Positions 35,305 to 43,720 of a DNA stretch of 64,000 nucleotides are shown piece by piece. Position 1 is the first letter of the stretch. Every line of letters starts with the position of its first letter. The translations under genes were made by a program, and so were the position numbers. Source of the stretch: CAYMLL01 sp964390645 (GTDB taxonomy: Bacteria; Planctomycetota; UBA8108); the NCBI GenBank assembly GCA_964390645.1, contig CAYMLL010000002.1, positions 1-64,000 on the forward strand, written 5' to 3'. The notes beneath the pieces are model-generated. The model was not told the origin of the DNA, made no database searches, and saw only the letters and a list, made by a program, of their open reading frames with translations.

Positions 35305-35930
35305 TCACGACGGAGACTGACGCATACCGTCGGCTGGCTATCGTCTCGGTATCCTCGAGCTGTTGACGCTCCAGAGGCACGTCGGCAACGACGAAGCTGG
35401 TCGTCAACCAGGCTGCTTGTTTCACCGAAGACGCTCGGTCCACGAGTCCCGGAAGACCCTTCGAACGCCCCGAAACGCGCGACGGAATTGCCGACGCGGC
35501 CCAACGCGGCGGCCCACCCGTGACGGACGACGACATCAGCACGCGTGAAGACGACAACACGAAGACACGTCACGGTCTGCGGCTCGTCGTTACACGCCGG
35601 GACGAGAAGCCCGGGATCCACCGCTGCAGGCGATACGAGGACACGCTCGTCGAGCCTGACGAGGAGTGATGACTCGAGACGCGCGCGATGAGTTCGACGC
35701 CGTCGACTCCGGCAAGAACGGTGCGTTCGACCATCGGACTCCACCCGAAGCCCGTCTTCCGGCGACGACCACCGCCATGGTGCCGCGAACAGCGGTACTC
35801 AACGTGGGGTGGCCCCTTCCCGGTGTCGGACACGTCCTGACATTGCCGCCGAGGGACGGTTCGCTACACTGTACGCGCGCCTCGGTGACGACCGGTCGGT
35901 ACGATTCCGCAGCATGAAGGAAACGACACG
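35305..35930. other. Intergenic region, about 625 bases, nothing recognised
   Basis: No frame on either strand has a ribosome site plus a family motif. A minus-strand frame around 35640-35740 (GFGWSPMVERTVLAGVDGVE) has a protein-like look but matches nothing I know. The region may hold an unrecognisable gene relic. Confidence 0.35.
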
Positions 35931-36977
35931 ATGACGAAGATGGCCAGGTCGGCTCGCTGGACCGGGCCCCGGAAGCTCGAGCTGCGCGAATCGAGGCTGC
36001 CCCCGCCAGGCGTCGGGCAGGTGCAGCTCGCGATCAAGAGCGTTGGCATCTGCGGCTCGGACCTGCATTTCTACCGAGGCGACTTTTCTCCCCGTCCGGG
36101 AATCACGCCGGGACATGAGATGGCCGGCACCGTCAGCGCTGTCGGCGCAGGCGTCAAGCACGTCCAGGAGGGTGATCTGGTCGGTGTGGAGCCTCTCCTG
36201 CGATGCGGCTTCTGTCCCTTCTGCGCGTCGGGTGACTATCACGTCTGCAGCGAGCGTGGTCTGATCGGAGAGAACATGGACGGCGGTATGAGCGAGTTCG
36301 CCACGGTGCCCGCCAACACCGCGTTCAAGGCGCCCGCCGGCGTCGACGCCGAGCTGGCAGCGCTGTCCGAGCCACTGGCATGCTCCGTACACGGCTTCAA
36401 CAAGGTGAGGCTCCGAGGACACGAGACCGTGTTCATTCTCGGCGCCGGCACCATCGGCCTCACGGCCATCCTCGCAGCGAGAGCCAACGGCGCACATACG
36501 ATCGTGCTGGCCCGTCACCCTCATCAGCAGGAAGCCGCCCGAACGCTCGGCGCCGATGAGGTCATCGGTGACGACGAGGCGGGCGTCACGCGCATGAAGG
36601 AGCTCAAGAAGGCACAGGCCGTCGACGTGGCCGTGGAGACGGTTGGCGGCCGAGGCGACACGCTGCTCCAGGCGCAGCGCATGGTACGACCCAAGGGTCG
36701 CGTCCTCCTCCTTGGTGTGTTCACCACGCCGACGGTCAACATCAACGCGCTCCACCTCGCACTGCGCGAAGTCGAGATGATCGGGTCGATGACGTACTCC
36801 GCCAGCAACGGCAGGGCCGATTACCAGATCGCTCTGGACGTGATGGCAAGTTACGCCGACGCCGGACGGAAGCTGGTAACGCACCACTTTGCTCTGGACG
36901 ACGTCAACACGGCTTTCGAGACCGCGCTCGACAAGTCCAACCGATCGATCAAGGTGCACCTCAATCCCGGCGCGTAG
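35931..36977 (+). CDS. Zinc-binding medium-chain alcohol/polyol dehydrogenase
   Basis: A 348-residue MDR-family dehydrogenase. Catalytic zinc ligands are visible: Cys in GICGSDLHFYRG and the GHEMAGTV His-Glu pair. The structural zinc site is RCGFCPFCASGDYHVCSE, with four cysteines. The Rossmann motif is ILGAGTIGLTAILAA. The family includes sorbitol, threonine and galactitol dehydrogenases; the exact polyol is unknown. The ATG follows GAAGGAAACGACACG. It lies 71 bases before a Gfo/Idh/MocA oxidoreductase gene, a common pairing in sugar or inositol catabolism. Confidence 0.9.
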   Translation: MTKMARSARWTGPRKLELRESRLPPPGVGQVQLAIKSVGICGSDLHFYRGDFSPRPGITPGHEMAGTVSAVGAGVKHVQEGDLVGVEPLLRCGFCPFCASGDYHVCSERGLIGENMDGGMSEFATVPANTAFKAPAGVDAELAALSEPLACSVHGFNKVRLRGHETVFILGAGTIGLTAILAARANGAHTIVLARHPHQQEAARTLGADEVIGDDEAGVTRMKELKKAQAVDVAVETVGGRGDTLLQAQRMVRPKGRVLLLGVFTTPTVNINALHLALREVEMIGSMTYSASNGRADYQIALDVMASYADAGRKLVTHHFALDDVNTAFETALDKSNRSIKVHLNPGA

Positions 36978-37048
36978 ATCGAACGTCTACACGGTCCACG
37001 CTGATACCTTCAGGAGTTCATGTCAACCGCGTACCCCGGGAGTGAAGC

Positions 37049-38032
37049 ATGATTCGTTTCGGTGTGCTCGGCGCGGCCAGGATTACCCCCAGCGCGCTGA
37101 TTCAACCCTGTGCGGACGAGGACAGGGCCGAGATTCACTGCATCGCTGCACGCGACGGGGAGAGGGCGAAGAGATACGCCGAGGAACACGGCATCCTCGG
37201 CGTGCACTGCAGCTACGCCGACGTCATCAACGATCCGACGATCAACGCGGTGTACAACCCGTTGCCGATCTCTCTGCACCGTGAGTGGACCATAAAGGCG
37301 CTGCGGGCCGGCAAGCACGTCCTGTGCGAGAAGTCCTTTGCAGCCAACGCCACGGAGGCCGAGGAGATGGCCGCGGCTGCCGAAGACACCGGCCTCGTGC
37401 TGATGGACGCGTTTCATTATCGCTATCACCCGGTGTTCAGACGCGCTCGGGAGATCGTGCAAACCGATCTGCTGGGACAGGTGCGCGCTGTGGAAGGCGC
37501 CTTTCACATTCAGGTCACCGATCCGAGCAACATCCGACTGATCTATGCGACAGGTGGCGGCGTCACCATGGATATTGGCTGCTACCCGATTTCCTGGGCG
37601 CGACACATCACCGGTGAGGAGCCGGACATCGTGACCGCAGTCGCCGAGGTCGGGCCGCCGAACGTCGACACCTACCTGGCGGCAGAGTTTCGTTTCCCGA
37701 GCGGAATCGAAGCGACCGTCTCCGGCGACATGCGCGCGGGCACCACGACTCGCATGGACCTGAAGGTAACGGGAGACAGGGGCGAGATGACGGTCACCAA
37801 CCCGCTGGTTCCGCACAAGGGCCACCGTATCGAGCTCGACATCGGGAGTGAGACGACGGTCGAGGAGCTGGATCGCCGTCCCACCTACGCTTACCAGCTG
37901 GACGCCTTCATCGACGCCATCGAAGAAGGCAAGCCACTGCTTACCGGGACCGATGATGCGGTCAAGCAGATGAGATTGATCGATCGCTGTTACGAAGCCG
38001 CCGGTCTGCCTCTTCGCGGGCTGGATCTGTAG
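37049..38032 (+). CDS. Gfo/Idh/MocA-family oxidoreductase
   Basis: A 327-residue NAD(P)-dependent sugar oxidoreductase. The N-terminal Rossmann motif is FGVLGAARI, the family motif with the catalytic-region Lys is GKHVLCEKSFAANATEAE (Glu-Lys-x), and the C-terminal beta-sheet domain contains YATGGGVTMDIGCYPISWARHITG, with the conserved Asp-x-x-x-Tyr-Pro segment. Members oxidise or reduce glucose, inositol, 1,5-anhydrofructose or hydrolyse glycosides; substrate here is unknown. Likely co-transcribed with the polyol dehydrogenase upstream and, before it decayed, the dioxygenase gene downstream. Confidence 0.92.
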   Translation: MIRFGVLGAARITPSALIQPCADEDRAEIHCIAARDGERAKRYAEEHGILGVHCSYADVINDPTINAVYNPLPISLHREWTIKALRAGKHVLCEKSFAANATEAEEMAAAAEDTGLVLMDAFHYRYHPVFRRAREIVQTDLLGQVRAVEGAFHIQVTDPSNIRLIYATGGGVTMDIGCYPISWARHITGEEPDIVTAVAEVGPPNVDTYLAAEFRFPSGIEATVSGDMRAGTTTRMDLKVTGDRGEMTVTNPLVPHKGHRIELDIGSETTVEELDRRPTYAYQLDAFIDAIEEGKPLLTGTDDAVKQMRLIDRCYEAAGLPLRGLDL

Positions 38033-38136
38033 GAGACCCGTCGCTCGTCACCGGTGTTCCCGCAAGCTCGGGAGGGGAACTTCGGGGGCAGCAAGGTCGT
38101 GACCCGACGACCGGGGAAGCGCAGCTTCACGAACGC

Positions 38137-39335
38137 GTGGTCCGGGTGGAGCGGCCAGCAAGTCACTACACGATACTTCGTGCACGTTCCGGTCAGTTCC
38201 TGGGAGCTGCTGATGGCGAGAGACTGGAGACTTTCCGGCACGTCGACGACCAGGCGATGTGGCAGCGGCACAGCGACCCGGATGCCTTCCAGCATGTCAC
38301 CACCGAGTTGACCTTGACCGTGGAGCCCGCCGCGTGCGGTTGCCATCTTCGACGGGACGGCACTCCCGTGACAGTCGATGGCAAACCGGACGAGGATGCT
38401 GTCGTTTTCGCTCCGGAGCACGGACCTGCACGGCTGCCGTCGAAGTACCTGCGGACATTCAGAGAGAATGGCTGGGTCGCGCTGGCGTGCATGCTGAGCC
38501 CGAAGACCGTGGGCGCGCTGCAGCAGACCTCGTGCACGGGACCCTGGCCGGACCGACCTCACGATCCGCGGGAGCGGCTGTTGACCCGCGGCGCGGTGGT
38601 GGCAAGGACCGCGGTCGAGCCCGTCTCGCTCTGGCTGATGCGACAGTACCTGCAGACCGAGGATATTCGCCTGGGACACTCCCCGAGCTTTGCCGTACTC
38701 GACAAGGACGACGGCGTTCGCGATGTGCTGGCCTGGCATTCCGACTATCCGTACTTGTGGGGAATAACGAGCAGGATCGGCAGCGACAGAATATCGATTC
38801 ATGACTCCAGCGGTTTCTCCGTGGCCGTCCAGCGCAACGTCTGCATCACGGAGTTCACGAGGGAGAACGGCGCAACCCGCGTCAAGCTGGGCTCACAACG
38901 GAGAAACGCCGGACCGCCGCCAGAGTGGGGAACCACAGCGGCGTACTCTCGCCGGGCCATCGAGCGGAGCATGGCTTGCCCTACAATGGGCCGGAAGCAG
39001 ACGTCATCGAGGCGCCGGCGGGAAGCGTCATTCTCTACGATGCGCGGACCTGACATCGCACGGGGATCGACCGGAGCGACCAGAAGCAGGCGGCCATCCT
39101 GCAGGCCGTGATTCCCATGTACATCATGCCGTTCATGGACACGAGCCGGGACTACAAGGAGTTTCTGGCGAGTTCCGTGCCGGATGAGCTGACCCGACGG
39201 GAGAGGGATGAGCTCCGGAAGCTGATGGTGCACAGGCTGGTCGGACCCCGGGGTCAGTTCGCGGTCGGCGTGGACGAGGAGCTCACTGAACTGGTGCGTG
39301 GTGAAGCCGCACCGGGTCGGTCGCAGTATCCATGA
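38137..39335 (+). pseudogene. Phytanoyl-CoA dioxygenase (PhyH) family gene, broken by a frameshift and a stop
   Basis: The first 270 codons read as a PhyH-type Fe(II)/2-oxoglutarate oxygenase: LRTFRENGWVALACMLSPKT, the iron ligands His-x-Asp in WHSDYPYLWG, and VQRNVCITEFTRENGATRVK. Around 38945 the frame shifts (one base lost or two gained); the other frame continues SPGHRAEHGLPYNGPEADVI and PAGSVILYDART, hits a TGA at 39051-39053 exactly where the family has Trp, and resumes with HRTG (second iron His) through to the stop at 39335. Two independent lesions argue for a pseudogene, though assembly errors are possible. Start (GTG 38137) is uncertain. Confidence 0.8.
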
Positions 39336-39390
39336 ACCCGGATCCCCGGGTCAGGGAGCTGATCGGGACTCCGACCTCGCCGGAGCCGCC

Positions 39391-40644
39391 TCACCCGAAC
39401 AGCTGGTCGAGATGGCGGTTGCGAAACTTGCCGAGCGGGTCGTAGTGGCCCGCCCTGACGACGAAGTCGTCGAACCGTGGGTAGAGACGGCGGACGGTCT
39501 CCGGCGGGAGAGCGTGCAGCTTCCCCCAGTGGGGCCGGGGCTCGAACGGACGCAGAGCCGCCTCGATCTCCGGCAGCACCTGCTGAACCGCGGGCCAGTC
39601 GGTGACCCACGAGAAGTGCAGCGCCAGGCTATCGTCGGGGCAGGGGCTGAGCCACAGATCGTCGGCGGCCACCGATCGGACCTCGCTCATGACGCCGCCG
39701 AACATCACCGGGGTCAGCGAGGGCCCGAACTCGACGAGAGCGCGCAGGGCGTCCGGCCCGTGGCGACGGGCCACGAAGTACTCCGTCTGCAGCTCACGCC
39801 CGGACGTCACCGGGCGGGAGGCCCGGACGTGAGGCAGCCGTTCGTGCCAGGGCCCCGGGACCAGCAGCTGCTCGGTGAAGAGGTCGGCCCACTTCGGCCC
39901 GCTGGGCGCCAGCCGCTGTTCGGCCCGCCGGGCTCCCAGGTAGTCGTCGGGCGTGTCAGGCAACGGACCGGTGACGGTGTCGAGCCGGAACTTGCGCCAG
40001 ACCTGCTCGACACGACCGTGCTGCCAGTCGGTGAAGTAGCTGACGCTGTAGGCGCTGGCCATGATCTCGTCGAGGTGGTCGATGGCGTTCACCTGTGTCA
40101 TGTCGAGGTGCAGCTCCTGCGCCATCGCGTAGGCCGGCTCGACTTCCAGGGTCAAGCGCGCCACCACACCGAAGGCACCGAGACCGATGGCGGTTGCCGC
40201 CAGATCATCGGCCGGGATCTCGACGAGATCACCCCCGGCGGTGACGATCTCCATCCCCCGGATCGCCGCCGCCAGGCAGCGGTTGGAGTCGCCCGAGCCA
40301 TGGGTGCCGGTCGCACAGGCGCCGACCACGCTGAAATCCGGCAGCGACGGCACGTTGTGCAACGCAAGCCCCGCCCGCTGGAGATGGTCGGCCAGCTCGT
40401 GATAGAGGATTCCCGCCTCGATGGTGACGGTGGACGCCGCGGCGTCCATCTCGACCACCCGGTTGAGTCGGCGGAGCGATACGAGCGCTCCGTCGGTATC
40501 GACGAGATCGTTGAACGAGTGGCCCGCGCCGACGACCCGCACCTGTTCCGAGCGGGAGACGATGTGCTGGAGCTCCTCGACCGTCACCGGCTCGTGGAAT
40601 CCGGTCGCCCCGAAGACGACGTTGCCCGACCAGTTGCTCTTCAT
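39391..40644 (-). CDS. FAD-linked alditol/xylitol oxidase
   Basis: A 417-residue VAO-family flavoprotein, nearly identical in length to Streptomyces AldO (418). It opens NWSGNVVFGATGFHEPVTVEEL, and GAGHSFNDLVDTDG contains His42, equivalent to the histidine that is covalently bound to FAD in alditol oxidase. LPDFSVVGACATGTHGSGDSN is the second FAD-binding segment, and the C-terminus YDPLGKFRNRHLD is characteristic. The enzyme oxidises polyols such as xylitol or sorbitol at C1 to the aldose with release of hydrogen peroxide. Predicted cytoplasmic. It fits the polyol dehydrogenase and sugar oxidoreductase nearby. Confidence 0.9.
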   Translation of the reverse strand: MKSNWSGNVVFGATGFHEPVTVEELQHIVSRSEQVRVVGAGHSFNDLVDTDGALVSLRRLNRVVEMDAAASTVTIEAGILYHELADHLQRAGLALHNVPSLPDFSVVGACATGTHGSGDSNRCLAAAIRGMEIVTAGGDLVEIPADDLAATAIGLGAFGVVARLTLEVEPAYAMAQELHLDMTQVNAIDHLDEIMASAYSVSYFTDWQHGRVEQVWRKFRLDTVTGPLPDTPDDYLGARRAEQRLAPSGPKWADLFTEQLLVPGPWHERLPHVRASRPVTSGRELQTEYFVARRHGPDALRALVEFGPSLTPVMFGGVMSEVRSVAADDLWLSPCPDDSLALHFSWVTDWPAVQQVLPEIEAALRPFEPRPHWGKLHALPPETVRRLYPRFDDFVVRAGHYDPLGKFRNRHLDQLFG

Positions 40645-40729
40645 GGCTCAACGGCCCCGCTCTCTCCGACTCACGAGCCGTCCTTCGCTTCTTCGCCGAG
40701 ACTCGGTGATCGCGAGACGGGGCCGGGCC

Positions 40730-41845
40730 CTACAGCTCCCCCGCCTCGATGAGCCGCCAGCGCAGGCACGGTGCCGCATTGCGCTTCCAGTCCCCGAATG
40801 CCGGGTACGACCTGACCAGCTCGAAGTTGATGATCGATCGCGGCCACTTCTCCCAGGGCAGACCGTGGTCGAGCTGCAACCGAACAGCTCGGATCAGCGA
40901 CTCGTAACTGTGGCTGACGATGTTCTGGCGCGCCGTGCGAGTGATCAAGCCGGCGACATGAGGTGACAGGACGAGGTTTTTCCCCTTCTCGGATCCGGCG
41001 TAGGCCAGCAGTGGCGATCCCGGCTCGGGTGGCTCCTCCGTGAACACGTCGATGCCGGCCCCGCCCAGGTGCCCTGACTCCAGAGCATCCACCAGATCGC
41101 GTTCGACCATCACCCCACCGCGGGCCACGTTGACGAAGAAGGAGCCCTCCTTCATCCGACGGAAGGCGCCCCGGTCGAACATCCCGACGGCCGCCCTCGT
41201 CTGGGCGCAGTGAACGATCACCGCATCCGAGCTCGCCAGCAGCTCCGGGAACTCGACATACTCGACCGGCCCGCTCTGCGCCAGCTCGAGAGCCGGATCA
41301 GGATAGGGGTCGTAAGCCAGAATCCGCTGCCACTTGCCTTGCTGGCGGTACGCGGAGCAGCGGCCGATCTCACCCAACCCCACGATCCCGAGTGTACATT
41401 GTGTCGTGGGGGGATTCGGGTGATCGGGCAGGTAGGTCTTGCGGTCAGTCCAGATCCCGTCTCTTACCATCTCATGTATCCACGGGCCCCAACCGCGGAC
41501 CGAGAGCAAGAGACGGTCGGCATGTTCCGCGATCGTCTCGGGTCCGTAGGTATGCGTGCTGACGACGAGCTTGCCCATCTCCGTCGCCGCATCGGAGTCG
41601 ATCGCATCCACTCCGGCTCCAAAACGCGTGACGGCCCTCGCATGCTTCAGCCGGGCCATCATCTCGCCGGTGACGGTATAGCGGCTGAAGATCGCACCGT
41701 CGTAGTCCTCGTAGCTTCCCGAGCGAGCCTCGTCATCGTGGAAGCTGTCGAAGACGGTGCACTTTCCCCACGCTTCCTCGCGAACGGTCTGAGTGTCCCT
41801 GTTGCCGTTCTCTCGATTCCCGAAACAAACAACGTCGAGCGTCAT
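40730..41845 (-). CDS. D-isomer-specific 2-hydroxyacid dehydrogenase
   Basis: A 371-residue NAD-dependent dehydrogenase, somewhat longer than the usual 310-330. The ATG is preceded by AGGAG; the frame upstream is not conserved. The Rossmann motif is LGIVGLGEIG, the catalytic Arg is in NVARGGVMVERD, the Glu in GIDVFTEEPPEPG and the His in LSPHVAGLITRTA. Members interconvert 2-oxo and D-2-hydroxy acids, for example hydroxypyruvate/glycerate or formate. The extra length is in the substrate domain and a C-terminal tail. Same strand as the alditol oxidase (85-base gap). Confidence 0.9.
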   Translation of the reverse strand: MTLDVVCFGNRENGNRDTQTVREEAWGKCTVFDSFHDDEARSGSYEDYDGAIFSRYTVTGEMMARLKHARAVTRFGAGVDAIDSDAATEMGKLVVSTHTYGPETIAEHADRLLLSVRGWGPWIHEMVRDGIWTDRKTYLPDHPNPPTTQCTLGIVGLGEIGRCSAYRQQGKWQRILAYDPYPDPALELAQSGPVEYVEFPELLASSDAVIVHCAQTRAAVGMFDRGAFRRMKEGSFFVNVARGGVMVERDLVDALESGHLGGAGIDVFTEEPPEPGSPLLAYAGSEKGKNLVLSPHVAGLITRTARQNIVSHSYESLIRAVRLQLDHGLPWEKWPRSIINFELVRSYPAFGDWKRNAAPCLRWRLIEAGEL

Positions 41846-42056
41846 GCAGGGGCTCCTGGAAACGACTGGATCATCGCGGGTTGCCCACGGTAGCTCGAGC
41901 ACATCAACCCGGTCGCCCGGGGTCTGTCGCGTCGAAAGACTACCCCATCTCGGTGGACCGAGACTCTCTCAGCCGCAGCACGTCGCTTCACGTTCGACGG
42001 TTCCCTTGCCTCGAGAGAGCTTCATTCCCCTGGAGAGCTCAGCATTCCGAGAGAAC

Positions 42057-43079
42057 TCAGCGCATCTGCGCGAACGCCTTCTTCATCGCCTTTGCGGTCG
42101 CAGCAACCGCCGCGGCGTTCCCGAGCTCGTTCAGCGCCTGGTTGAACGGCTCGGAGCGGACCGGTCCGTCATAGCCGATCTTGTTCAAGGCGGTCAGGAA
42201 GGACGCGGTGTCGATGACCCCGGTCGTCGCCGGGAGCTCGCGACGGTTGTCTCGTTGCTCCTCGATCGGTACGCCTGCAGGAGCGTCGTTGAGATCGACA
42301 GCGACGATGTCCTCGTTCCGGAGCACCATCAGGTCGTCCGCTGTCTCACGAGCACAGTACCAGTGCCAGCTGTCGAGTACCACGCCGACACCCTTCACAT
42401 CGATCGCCGCGATAAGCTCACGTGCCTCCTTGAGCGTGTGGACGAACGGATACAGGCTGCGAGTCCACAAGCTCTTGGTGCCGATGTACTCGAGACCGAA
42501 TCGCAATCCGTGGTCGCCGAGAACGCGGGCGATCGCGCCCAGACGCCGCTGATGGAGCTTGAAGTTCTCGAGGTACGTGAACCTGCCGTGGGACGGATTG
42601 AGCCACGTACCGACGCGGGTGACGCCGGCGCGCTGCCACCCGGTTCGCTCCAGCGCCTTGAGCCCCATGNNNNNNNNNNGGAGAATCGCGGCGTTGTCCG
42701 GCAGCGCTCCCATGCCCTTGCGGAATTCCTCCTCGTTCGTCCAGAAGTTCACGGGAAGACCCGCCGCGCCCCAGACGAGCTTCTTCTTCTTCAGGTCGGC
42801 GAGAAGGGACTTCATCTCGTCGTCGGACTTGCCGGCGAGAGCCCGTGAAGACGGAGCGACGGACTCGAACCCGTGACGCGCGGCAAGCTCGACGATCTCA
42901 TCGAGGCTCGCTCTCACACCGATCATTCCGGGGACGAGATCGATCGTCATCCGACGCTTCGCCTGGCCGACCAGGGCCCGGGGCCCGAGCCAGCCCGAAG
43001 CCGCTGAACCCGCCACCCCGACTCCCGCCACCCCGACTCCCGCCCGGATGCTCCGTCGGAGAAACTCCCGGCGTTCCAT
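42057..43079 (-). CDS. Tat-exported sugar phosphate isomerase/epimerase-like TIM-barrel protein (contains assembly gap)
   Basis: About 340 residues. It starts with a twin-arginine signal (RREFLRRSIRAGVGVAGVGVAGSAASG), then a xylose-isomerase-like TIM barrel with FGLEYIGTKSLWT and VGVVLDSWHWYCA metal-ligand segments (Glu and Asp-x-x-His) and IVAVDLNDAP. Exported members of this family are common in planctomycetes; activity is usually unknown (inosose or sugar epimerisation). A run of Ns interrupts the gene at about residue 135, so its true length and frame there cannot be known. The start at RREFLRR-preceding Met is preferred, although an upstream Met in the same frame is possible. Confidence 0.82.
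   Translation of the reverse strand: MERREFLRRSIRAGVGVAGVGVAGSAASGWLGPRALVGQAKRRMTIDLVPGMIGVRASLDEIVELAARHGFESVAPSSRALAGKSDDEMKSLLADLKKKKLVWGAAGLPVNFWTNEEEFRKGMGALPDNAAILXXXXMGLKALERTGWQRAGVTRVGTWLNPSHGRFTYLENFKLHQRRLGAIARVLGDHGLRFGLEYIGTKSLWTRSLYPFVHTLKEARELIAAIDVKGVGVVLDSWHWYCARETADDLMVLRNEDIVAVDLNDAPAGVPIEEQRDNRRELPATTGVIDTASFLTALNKIGYDGPVRSEPFNQALNELGNAAAVAATAKAMKKAFAQMR
42670..42679. other. Run of 10 Ns (assembly gap)
   Basis: Ten consecutive ambiguous bases, the usual placeholder for a scaffold gap of unknown size, inside the epimerase gene. The reading frame happens to stay open across it. Confidence 0.95.
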
Positions 43080-43269
43080 CGTGCACAGGGATCGCGTCTC
43101 CTCGGTGGATAACGCTGAAGTCCTCTCGACGTGCCGCTCCGGGGTCTCTGTCGTCATGAGGTGCCTCGTACGTGTGCCTCGGCTCGCTCCGCTGCCGGAC
43201 CATTGTAAACGGTTCGGTCTTCGGCAGAGCACAGTTCTTCCGGGCCGACGTTCACCTTCGACCGGGGCC

Positions 43270-43593
43270 TCACACCGTATCACCGCACGCGATCTCGATA
43301 CCGCCGAGCACGCCACCCATCGTCAGCTCGGGATGCAGGGAGAATCCGCTCGAGTAGATCACGCGCCACAGCGACTCGATATCAAACGGATCACACCCGA
43401 TGACCCGGCGCTCGACGACGTCCTCCACGAGCCCACGAGCCTCGGCCGGCGAGAACGGCACCCCGTAGGCCTCGCCCTGTCCGGAGATGCGGTCGTCGGT
43501 GGTGAGCTCGAGGAAGATCCGGTACGGACCACCCCGGTGCGGAAGTAGGTTGACCACGGCCCGGGTCCTTGCGTCGACGATTCGTACATCCGC
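43270..43593 (-). pseudogene. Mandelate racemase/muconate-lactonizing enzyme N-terminal fragment
   Basis: About 105 codons encode the start of the capping domain of an enolase-superfamily enzyme: RIVDARTRAVVNLLPHRGG, IFLELTTDDRISGQGEAYG, ERRVIGCDPFDIESLWRVIY and GGVLGGIEIACGDT, after which it stops; the catalytic barrel with the KxK and metal-ligand residues is absent. No ATG or ribosome site precedes it. It occupies the middle of the 640-base gap between the epimerase and CocE genes; the flanking parts show nothing else. A truncated relic. Confidence 0.7.
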
Positions 43594-43720
43594 CCCGGGT
43601 GATCGCCGTCACCGCACCCACGGACGGTCACTCCTGCACGAGGGTGACCGAGATGGAGTTGCCGGTTCGCCTGTGCGACCATACGGTCGCTTGTCCCCGT
43701 GCACCCACCAGGGAGATGAC

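Noticed and set aside
39051..39053. TGA inside the phytanoyl-CoA dioxygenase frame as a possible selenocysteine codon
   Set aside because: It replaces Trp rather than Cys in the family, there is a frameshift just upstream, and I saw no suitable hairpin after it.
42670..42679. N run as an in-frame feature of the epimerase
   Set aside because: Ten Ns are an assembly placeholder; the open frame across them carries no information.
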